Below are positions 13,558 through 19,136 of a DNA stretch of 19,136 bases, in pieces (position 1 is the stretch's first letter; each line of letters starts with the position of its first letter). A model generated the notes under the pieces. It was not told where the DNA came from and searched no databases. It saw nothing but the letters and a program-made list of their open reading frames with translations. Source of the DNA: JAVVFH01 sp032250585 (GTDB lineage: Bacteria > Pseudomonadota > Gammaproteobacteria > Xanthomonadales > SZUA-36). A program made the translations under genes and the position numbers. The stretch covers positions 1 through 19,136 of the forward strand of contig JAVVFH010000040.1 of NCBI GenBank assembly GCA_032250585.1. The letters run 5' to 3'.

Positions 13558-14366
13558 TCCGCCTGGCGGTCTTCGGCGCACCGGTCGCACACTCCCTGTC
13601 GCCACGTATCCACTGTCTGTTTGCGCGGCAGTTCGGGCTGGACGTGGACTACCGCGCCATCGAGGCATCCGCCGCGACCTTCGCGGAGCGGGTGCTTAAA
13701 TTCGCCGCGCAGGGCGCCCGCGGCTGCAATGTCACTGTACCTTTCAAGACGCGGGCTTACGAACTCGCCGACCGCGCCAGCGAGTTGGCGCGGCGCGCGG
13801 GGGCGGCCAATACGTTGCTGTTCGAACCGCATGAGTGGTATGCCGACAACACCGACGGTGCCGGTTTATTGGCAGACCTCGAAGGCCTGCCCGGTGTGCG
13901 GCTGACCGGCGGCAGGGTCTGCCTGCTTGGAGCCGGTGGCGCCGCGGCCGGCGTGCTGGCCGCGCTGCTGGCGCACGGCCCGCGCCGCGTCGTGATCGTC
14001 AACCGGACCCGCGAACGCGCTGTTGCGCTGGCCGAATCGCATGCGGACCTCGGTACCGTCGAAGCCCGCACGCCGGCCGAGGCCGAGCGCGCCGGCCCCT
14101 TTGACCTGGTGATCAATGCCACATCGCTTGGCCACGACGGTGTCGCGCCGGAACTGACCGCTTCCTGGTTCGAAGCCGGCGGCCTGTGCTGTGACCTCAA
14201 TTACGGTCGGGCCGCGCAGCCGCTGGCAAGCCTGTGCGCGCGTCTTGGCGTGGCTTACCGGGACGGCCTGGGGATGCTGGTACGCCAGGCAGCGCTGTCG
14301 TTCGAGCTTTGGACAGGTAACTCGCCCGCTACGGCGCCCGTGCTGGCCACGCTGCGTCACGAATAA
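13554..14366 (+). CDS. aroE: Shikimate dehydrogenase (NADP+) AroE
   Basis: Reduces 3-dehydroshikimate to shikimate with NADPH in the aromatic amino acid pathway. The 270-residue protein (E. coli 272) has the substrate motif Ser14-Leu-Ser16, catalytic Lys65 in NVTVPFK, Asp101 in NTDGAG, the NADPH loop GAGGAAAG (126-133), NRT for NADP selectivity, NATSLG, and GMLVRQAALSFELWTG at the C-terminus. The start is GTG 13554, overlapping the hemB stop as GTGA, which indicates translational coupling; an upstream ATG at 13536 would extend into hemB and adds residues unlike the family. Tandem stops TAA TAG end it. It converges on trmH. Confidence 0.97.
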   Translation: MIRLAVFGAPVAHSLSPRIHCLFARQFGLDVDYRAIEASAATFAERVLKFAAQGARGCNVTVPFKTRAYELADRASELARRAGAANTLLFEPHEWYADNTDGAGLLADLEGLPGVRLTGGRVCLLGAGGAAAGVLAALLAHGPRRVVIVNRTRERAVALAESHADLGTVEARTPAEAERAGPFDLVINATSLGHDGVAPELTASWFEAGGLCCDLNYGRAAQPLASLCARLGVAYRDGLGMLVRQAALSFELWTGNSPATAPVLATLRHE

Positions 14367-14396
14367 TAGCCCCCCCGCAACGCCGGTTGGATTCGA

Positions 14397-14412
14397 CCGC
14401 CGAACGTGGCGG
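14397..14412. other. Small hairpin between convergent aroE and trmH
   Basis: CCGCC (14397-14401) and GGCGG (14408-14412) form a 5-bp stem with a 6-nt loop in the 64-bp gap. There is no U-tract on either side, so it is at best a weak or factor-dependent stop signal. Confidence 0.2.
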
Positions 14413-14430
14413 CACCCGATACCCAGACGC

Positions 14431-15102
14431 TCAGCTGGGCCGTCCCCGGGGGAAGTCGCCGATGACCTTGCCGGCCTCGTCCAGCTGTGGGTATTCGAAG
14501 CCGCGCTCGCGGCAAAACCGCGCCACCTGCGGGTATAGCCATTCGAGGCGCTGGCGTGACCATTCCGGCTCTTCGAGCCGCCGCTGCGCATACATGCCGG
14601 CGGCTTCACGCTGGCGCATCGCTTCGTACAGCACGATGGCACAGGCAACCGACACATTCAGCGACTGGGTCATGCCCTTCATCGGCAGACTGACCTGCTG
14701 ATCGGCCTCGGCCAGCGCCGCATCGCTGACGCCGAACAGTTCGGTGCCGACCATCAGCGCGACCGGAGCAGTGAAGTCGAACTCGCGGTAATCCACGGCG
14801 CCCGGTGCAGGGTTCGCCGCCACCAGCTGAAAGCCCTGCGCCCGGAGGTGACTGCAGGCCGAGCGCACGTCTTCGTGAGGCCTGACACGGACCCATTTCT
14901 CGGCGCCCTGGGAAGTTTTCCAGTGAATCGCCAGGCCGCTTTCGCCGGGCACGGCGTGCAGTTCGTTGATGCCCACCGCGTCGCAGCTGCGCACGATGGC
15001 GGAAAAGTTACGGGGTTTGTGCAGGCTCTCGGCCAGAACGGTCAAATCGGGTTGTCTGCGGTCCAGAACAGCATCGACTTTTTGCCGGCGCAGTGCCCTC
15101 AT
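14431..15102 (-). CDS. trmH: tRNA (guanosine(18)-2'-O)-methyltransferase TrmH
   Basis: A SPOUT-class enzyme that methylates the 2'-OH of G18 in the tRNA D-loop. The 223-residue protein aligns along its length with E. coli TrmH (229 aa): RRQPDLTV, motif 1 KPRNFSAIVRSCDAVG with Asn32 and the catalytic-type Arg39, VDYREFDFT, motif 2 LMVGTELFGVS, motif 3 LPMKGMTQSLNVSVACAIVLYEA forming the trefoil knot, and AGMYAQ. ATG 15102 overlaps the stop of the TRAP-type gene by ATGA and gives the family N-terminus. An upstream open extension into that gene is rejected. Last gene of the DUF2782-TRAP-trmH operon. Confidence 0.94.
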   Translation of the reverse strand: MRALRRQKVDAVLDRRQPDLTVLAESLHKPRNFSAIVRSCDAVGINELHAVPGESGLAIHWKTSQGAEKWVRVRPHEDVRSACSHLRAQGFQLVAANPAPGAVDYREFDFTAPVALMVGTELFGVSDAALAEADQQVSLPMKGMTQSLNVSVACAIVLYEAMRQREAAGMYAQRRLEEPEWSRQRLEWLYPQVARFCRERGFEYPQLDEAGKVIGDFPRGRPS

Positions 15103-15602
15103 TCCCGCCAGCCGGACCGCAAGCTGCCGATGCACGAGCGCAGCGTGCTGTAGGACTGCAGCAGCAGCAAGGCCGGCATGACCAGGATCAGGCTTTTCAG
15201 CAGCCAGACCAGCGGCAGGCCGCCGGCCTCGCGCGAAGACTCCCAGGTTCGCCAGGAGGCGGCCACATAATCCCAGCCGATGTACAGCAAAAACGCGCTG
15301 AAAGGCAGCAGGAAAAACACCGTGCCGAGCAGGTTGATCCAGGCTTTATGACGTTCGGAACGGTCGCGATAGAAGATATCGACGCGCACGTGATCGTCCG
15401 TCTGGAACGCCCAGGCAACCGCCACCATGAAAACCAGCGCGTGCAGGTAGGTGATGCTTTCCTGCATCCAGATCCAACCCTGGTTCAAACCGTAGCGCAG
15501 GCAGACAACCGCGAAAGTGAGCACGACCATCGCCAGGGTCAGCCAGGCGACGGCGCGGCCCGCAACGCGGACCAGCGCCGCAGAACAAGCTTCTAATCCC
15601 AT
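15099..15602 (-). CDS. TRAP transporter small permease subunit (DctQ-like), orphan
   Basis: A 167-residue inner-membrane protein with four hydrophobic segments at about 17-36, 49-66, 89-110 and 129-150, and the DctQ-like block WIWMQESITYLHALVFM followed by DDHVRVDIFY. In TRAP carriers this subunit pairs with the large DctM permease and a periplasmic DctP protein to import organic acids. Neither DctM nor DctP is next to it: the upstream gene is DUF2782 and the downstream gene is trmH, joined by an ATGA overlap. Start ATG 15602 overlaps the DUF2782 end by 10 bp; a TTG at 15617 is an alternative. It may work with a partner encoded elsewhere or be a relic. Confidence 0.78.
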   Translation of the reverse strand: MGLEACSAALVRVAGRAVAWLTLAMVVLTFAVVCLRYGLNQGWIWMQESITYLHALVFMVAVAWAFQTDDHVRVDIFYRDRSERHKAWINLLGTVFFLLPFSAFLLYIGWDYVAASWRTWESSREAGGLPLVWLLKSLILVMPALLLLQSYSTLRSCIGSLRSGWRE

Positions 15603-15985
15603 TCCTTGATTTTCCAATGCACGGGCTGCACCGGGTCCAGCGCCTGATCGTCGACATCGATTTCGAGTTGGCCGTCGCCGTCGGTGTCGATGTAGTAATA
15701 GGGGACGCCGCCGCGCGGGGTCACCTTGACCATGTAAATCTGGCCGTTGCGGCGGTATTCCTCGACAAGGCGATCTTCTTCCTCGCGAATCGTGACGACA
15801 GGCTCGATCTCCTCGTCCTGGATCTTGGGCGGAATCGGGACGTCTTCAGTCTCCGCCGGCGGAATGGGCGGCGGCTTTTCCAGGTCTTCCTGGGCCAGCA
15901 GGGACGACGCACCCGTGATTGACAGGGCTGCCGCCAGCATGGCGCCCATGCCCTTAATCCATGTCATCCGATTCCGGTTTCTCAT
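15593..15985 (-). CDS. DUF2782 family exported protein
   Basis: A 130-residue protein of unknown function with an N-terminal signal peptide (basic start MRNRNRMTWIK, hydrophobic run, cleavage probably near LLA-QED at about 31). A proline- and acid-rich linker (KPPPIPPAETEDVPIPP) follows. The folded part has VVTIREEEDRLVEEYRRNGQ, YMVKVTPRGG and PYYYIDTDGDGQLE, the DUF2782 core as I recall from the Pseudomonas protein beside polA. DTDGDGQLEID resembles a calcium-binding DxDxDG loop. ATG 15985 has GGGAG 9 nt upstream. First gene of the leftward operon with the TRAP-type and trmH genes. Confidence 0.86.
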   Translation of the reverse strand: MRNRNRMTWIKGMGAMLAAALSITGASSLLAQEDLEKPPPIPPAETEDVPIPPKIQDEEIEPVVTIREEEDRLVEEYRRNGQIYMVKVTPRGGVPYYYIDTDGDGQLEIDVDDQALDPVQPVHWKIKEWD

Positions 15986-16012
15986 CGCTTTTATCTCCCG
16001 CTGGGTTAGACT

Positions 16013-16033
16013 GAACAGTGCCTTGGGCTGTTC
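16013..16033. repeat. Dyad 1 in the DUF2782/polA divergent region
   Basis: GAACAG (16013-16018) and CTGTTC (16028-16033) form a perfect 6-bp inverted repeat around a 9-nt spacer. It lies 28 bp upstream of the DUF2782 start, where an operator for the leftward operon could sit, or it may be a leader hairpin. Confidence 0.35.
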
Positions 16034-16039
16034 CGCGCC

Positions 16040-16058
16040 AATGCCATATCCCGGCATT
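16040..16058. repeat. Dyad 2 in the DUF2782/polA divergent region
   Basis: AATGCC (16040-16045) and GGCATT (16053-16058) form a perfect 6-bp inverted repeat around a 7-nt AT-containing spacer. It lies in the middle of the 119-bp gap between the two start codons. I find no strong sigma70 promoter for polA here. Confidence 0.35.
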
Positions 16059-16104
16059 TCATGATAACAGACCGGCCAATCATTCAAATGATTCCAGACA
16101 GAAT

Positions 16105-18786
16105 ATGAGCAAAAAACCCAGGCTGTATCTCGTCGATGGCTCTTCCTATCTGTACCGGGCTTTTCATGCGCTCCCCAACCTGACCAACAGCCGCGGAGAA
16201 CCGACCGGTGCGCTGCTGGGCGTGGCCAACATGCTCAGGCGCCTGCTGAACGAGGAGCATCCCGAACACATGGCCGTCGTGTTCGACGCCAAGGGCCCGA
16301 CATTCCGCCACGAACGGTATCCCGAGTACAAGTCGAACCGTCCGCCGATGCCGGATGAGTTGCGCGGCCAGGTGGAAGCGATTCTCGAGTTGACGCAGCT
16401 GCTCGGCCTGCCGCTGCTGCAGGTCGAGGGCGTCGAAGCGGACGACGTGATCGGCACCCTGGCCCGCCAGGCCGAGGAGGTCGGCATGGAGTGCATCATT
16501 TCCACTGGCGACAAGGACATGGCGCAACTGGTCACCGAGCACACGACCCTGACCAACACCATGACCGCCACCGAAATGGACCGCGACGGCGTGAAACAGA
16601 AATTCGGCGTCAGGCCGGACCAGATCGCCGACTTGCTGGCGCTGACAGGCGACAAGTCCGACAACATCCCCGGCGTGGAAAAGTGTGGTCCGAAAACGGC
16701 CGCCAAGTGGCTCAACACCTGGGGAAACCTGGAAAGCGTGATGGCACACGCCGACGAGGTGGGCGGCAAAATCGGGGAGAATCTTCGCGCCGCATTGCCG
16801 CAGCTGCCGCTTTCCAAAGAACTCGCCACCATCCGCTGCGACCTCGACCTGGAGTTGCGTGCCGACAACCTTCGGCGCCGCGAAAGCCAACAGCAGGCGC
16901 TGGTGGAGAAACTCAAGCGGTACGAGTTCAACAGCTGGCTGGACGAATTGCTGGGCGCGCAATCCGCCGTGGAGAACGTCACGGATTACCGCACCATCGC
17001 CCGCGAAGAGGACTTCGAGGCGCTGATTGCCGAACTCGAGTCGGCCGAACTGCTGGCGGTGGACACCGAGACCACCAGCCTCGATGCGATGCGGGCCGAA
17101 CTGGTCGGTTTGAGTTTTTGTCTCGAGGAAGGCCGGGCCGCCTACCTGCCCGTCGGTCACGATTACGCCGGCGCTCCGGCCCAGCTGGACCGCGACCACG
17201 TGATTACCCGGCTGCAGCCGCTGCTGGAAAATGCCGATTTGGCCAAAGTCGGCCAGCACATCAAGTACGACATGAACGTGCTGTCGCAGTACGGGGTGGA
17301 GCTGCGCGGCGTCGCGTTCGACACCATGCTGGAGTCCTATGTGTTCAACAGCACGGGCAGCCGTCACGACATGGATTCGCTGGCGCTGAAGTACCTGGGG
17401 CGCCAAACCACTCATTACGAGGACATTGCCGGCAAGGGGGCGCGCCAGATTTCCTTCAGCCAGGTACCCATCGAGGACGCCAGTCACTACGCCGCCGAAG
17501 ACGCAGACATCACGCTGCAGATTCACCGGCACCTGTGGCCTCGGCTGCAGCGCGAGCCAGGACTGGCCAGGGTGCTGCAGGACATCGAGATTCCCCTGAT
17601 TCCGGTGTTAGCGCGCATGGAACAACGCGGGGTGCTGATCGACGCCACCCTGCTCGCCGAACACAGCCGGGAAATGGCCGGGCAGATTCAGCAGTTGGAA
17701 CTGCAGGCGCAGGAATCGGCTGGCCAGCCGTTCAATCTCGGCTCGCCCAAGCAGCTGCAGCAGATCCTGTTTGAACAGCAGCAACTGCCGGTGATCCGCA
17801 AAACGCCCGGCGGACAGGCATCCACCGCCGAAGACGTGCTGCAAGAGCTCGCCGCCGAATACGAACTGCCCGGCCTGATCCTCGAATACCGCTCGCTGTC
17901 GAAACTGAAATCGACCTACAGTGACAAGCTGCCGCGACAGATCAACCCCCGCACCGGGCGCGTGCACACCTCCTACCACCAGGCGGTGGCCGCCACCGGG
18001 CGCCTGTCGTCGTCAGACCCGAACCTCCAGAACATCCCCATCCGGACACCGCAGGGGCGGCGGATTCGCCAGGCCTTCGTGGCCCCGGAAGGGCATCTGA
18101 TCATGGCCTGCGATTACTCCCAGATCGAACTGCGGATCATGGCGCACCTGTCTGGCGATGAAGGCCTGCTGAAAGCCTTCCACGACGAGGTCGACGTGCA
18201 CCGGGCGACCGCAGCGGAGGTATTCGCAGTGCCTTACGAGCAGATCGACAACAACCAGCGGCGCGCGGCCAAAGCCATCAATTTCGGCCTGATGTACGGC
18301 ATGTCGGCCTTCGGGCTGGCCCGGCAGCTGAGCATCGGTCGGGCCGAAGCGCAGACCTGGATGGAGACCTACTTCATGCGTTACCCCGGCGTTGCGCAAT
18401 TCATGGAAGACACACGCCGGCAGGCCCGCGAAGCCGGTTACGTGGAAACCCTGTTCGGCCGCCGGCTCTACCTGCCGGACATCCGCGCCAGCAACAGCCA
18501 GCGCCGCCAGGGCGCCGAGCGCGCCGCGATCAACGCGCCGATGCAGGGCACGGCCGCCGACATCATCAAGCGCGCGATGATCACGGTGGACAATTGGCTG
18601 CAGGCCGAACGCCCGGGCGCGCAACTGGTTATGCAGGTGCACGACGAACTGGTGTTCGAGGTGCAGGAGGACCGCGTCGAGGCGGTGCGCGAAGCCGTCG
18701 AGTCACGCATGTCAGCAGCTGCTGAGCTGGATGTGCCGCTGGTGGTGGACTCGGGCTACGGCCCGAACTGGGATACCGCGCACTGA
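16105..18786 (+). CDS. polA: DNA polymerase I PolA
   Basis: Repair and Okazaki-fragment processing polymerase. The 893-residue protein (E. coli 928) has all three domains. The 5' nuclease covers about 1-290, with YLVDGSSYLYRAFHAL, VEADDVIGTLA, ISTGDKDMAQLV and LTGDKSDNIPGVEKCGPKTA. The 3'-5' exonuclease is intact, with Asp320 and Glu322 in VDTETTS and YAAEDADI, so it should proofread. The polymerase has motif A DYSQIELR (Asp670), the O-helix RRAAKAINFGLMYG, and motif C VHDELVFE with Asp847 and Glu848. ATG 16105 (MSKKPRLYLVDGSS) is chosen. A frame open farther upstream crosses the divergent promoter region. The damaged SGNH hydrolase gene begins 5 bp after its stop. Confidence 0.99.
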   Translation: MSKKPRLYLVDGSSYLYRAFHALPNLTNSRGEPTGALLGVANMLRRLLNEEHPEHMAVVFDAKGPTFRHERYPEYKSNRPPMPDELRGQVEAILELTQLLGLPLLQVEGVEADDVIGTLARQAEEVGMECIISTGDKDMAQLVTEHTTLTNTMTATEMDRDGVKQKFGVRPDQIADLLALTGDKSDNIPGVEKCGPKTAAKWLNTWGNLESVMAHADEVGGKIGENLRAALPQLPLSKELATIRCDLDLELRADNLRRRESQQQALVEKLKRYEFNSWLDELLGAQSAVENVTDYRTIAREEDFEALIAELESAELLAVDTETTSLDAMRAELVGLSFCLEEGRAAYLPVGHDYAGAPAQLDRDHVITRLQPLLENADLAKVGQHIKYDMNVLSQYGVELRGVAFDTMLESYVFNSTGSRHDMDSLALKYLGRQTTHYEDIAGKGARQISFSQVPIEDASHYAAEDADITLQIHRHLWPRLQREPGLARVLQDIEIPLIPVLARMEQRGVLIDATLLAEHSREMAGQIQQLELQAQESAGQPFNLGSPKQLQQILFEQQQLPVIRKTPGGQASTAEDVLQELAAEYELPGLILEYRSLSKLKSTYSDKLPRQINPRTGRVHTSYHQAVAATGRLSSSDPNLQNIPIRTPQGRRIRQAFVAPEGHLIMACDYSQIELRIMAHLSGDEGLLKAFHDEVDVHRATAAEVFAVPYEQIDNNQRRAAKAINFGLMYGMSAFGLARQLSIGRAEAQTWMETYFMRYPGVAQFMEDTRRQAREAGYVETLFGRRLYLPDIRASNSQRRQGAERAAINAPMQGTAADIIKRAMITVDNWLQAERPGAQLVMQVHDELVFEVQEDRVEAVREAVESRMSAAAELDVPLVVDSGYGPNWDTAH

Positions 18787-18791
18787 CCACC

Positions 18792-19136
18792 GTGTGGGCG
18801 CGGCTTGGCGTTTTGCTGCTGCCCCTGTCGGGCCTGCAAGGCCTTTGGCTGCGGCGCAAAGCAACTCGCCTGCCGGGAGGCTGGGGGCGAACGCAGCGGC
18901 GTGGCGGGCACGGGACCCGAATGGCACCTGTTGGCAGCGCGCTGGCCGCGGGCGATCGTACTGTTCGCGGGTTTGCCGCCGATGGGTCGGTTCCCCCTGC
19001 CGCCGCAACCGCTGCGTTTCACGCTGGGGCTGCGGGCCGCCGACTTCGACCGGATCGCGGTCGGAAGCCTGGATGCGAGGCTTCGATGTCACCACGTCCC
19101 GACGCGCATCGACCCACTGAAGCACGGATTCTGCGC
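18792..19136 (+). pseudogene. Broken SGNH/GDSL hydrolase gene (frameshift plus internal deletion), runs off the window
   Basis: GTG 18792 opens a frame reading VWARLGVLLLPLSGLQGLWL then RRKATRLP, a hydrophobic N-terminus like that of SGNH/GDSL hydrolases. After RLP the family-like reading continues only in the next frame: EAGGERSGVAGTGPEWHLLA from 18877. Removing one G from 18875-18877 joins them. Then, instead of the expected LGDS nucleophile block, the frame goes directly to ARWPRAIVLFAGLPPMGRF (from 18937), PPQPLRFTLGLRAADFDR and VPTRIDPLKHGF, resembling the C-terminal half. I estimate 80-90 residues are missing, including the catalytic Ser. The C-terminal DxxH block would lie beyond 19136. 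Family identity rests on remembered motifs. An assembly error is possible. Confidence 0.62.

Noticed and set aside
16084..17532. A 482-codon open frame antisense to polA
   Set aside because: It lies wholly opposite the conserved polA exonuclease regions, has His/Gln/Val-rich composition typical of GC-rich shadow frames, and resembles no family.
18731..19120. A 129-codon open frame over the 3' end of polA and beyond
   Set aside because: It is Arg/Trp-rich and unlike any family. The other two forward frames give SGNH/GDSL-like blocks, which explain the region better.

Overview
This window looks like chromosomal housekeeping DNA from a GC-rich gammaproteobacterium. I infer this from the close similarity of the proteins to E. 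coli and Pseudomonas families (TsaD, FolB, Cca with an HD domain, TrmH, PolA) and from a gene order I recall in Pseudomonas: engB, a cytochrome c4, dsbA and an endonuclease/exonuclease/phosphatase-family protein in a row, and a DUF2782 gene divergent from polA. The genus cannot be fixed from sequence alone. No CRISPR array, rRNA, tRNA, insertion sequence or phage gene was seen.

Layout. Positions 1-339 are mostly non-coding, with a possible leftward gene start at the edge and a striking 11-bp inverted repeat just before tsaD. Positions 340-2254 (+) hold tsaD, folB and folK, tightly packed. folM (pteridine reductase, -) converges on folK and diverges from a MidA/NDUFAF7-type methyltransferase (+). 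The methyltransferase overlaps tail-to-tail with cca, the last gene of a leftward operon slt > NDUFA9-like oxidoreductase > cca (8396 to 4167). A TauE/SafE permease (+) diverges from slt. A leftward group of periplasmic and redox genes follows: cytochrome c4 > dsbA > EEP-family protein (11746 to 9439). engB (+) diverges from cytochrome c4, and hemB-aroE (+) follows with its own good promoter. A leftward operon DUF2782 > TRAP small permease > trmH (15985 to 14431) is translationally coupled. polA (+) diverges from it. After polA lies a damaged SGNH/GDSL hydrolase gene running off the window.

How the genes work together. folB, folK and folM serve pterin/folate metabolism. tsaD, cca and trmH serve tRNA modification and maturation. 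dsbA and cytochrome c4 act in the periplasm on disulfides and electrons. hemB supplies heme precursors. The methyltransferase and the SDR-like protein both belong to families whose mitochondrial relatives (NDUFAF7, NDUFA9) serve complex I, and they flank cca.

The most notable points are the decayed SGNH/GDSL hydrolase behind polA (one extra G plus an internal deletion removing the catalytic Ser block), the 11-bp inverted repeat in the presumed tsaD leader, the orphan TRAP small permease coupled to trmH, and the two complex I-related families around cca. I did not find a convincing new multi-gene system.
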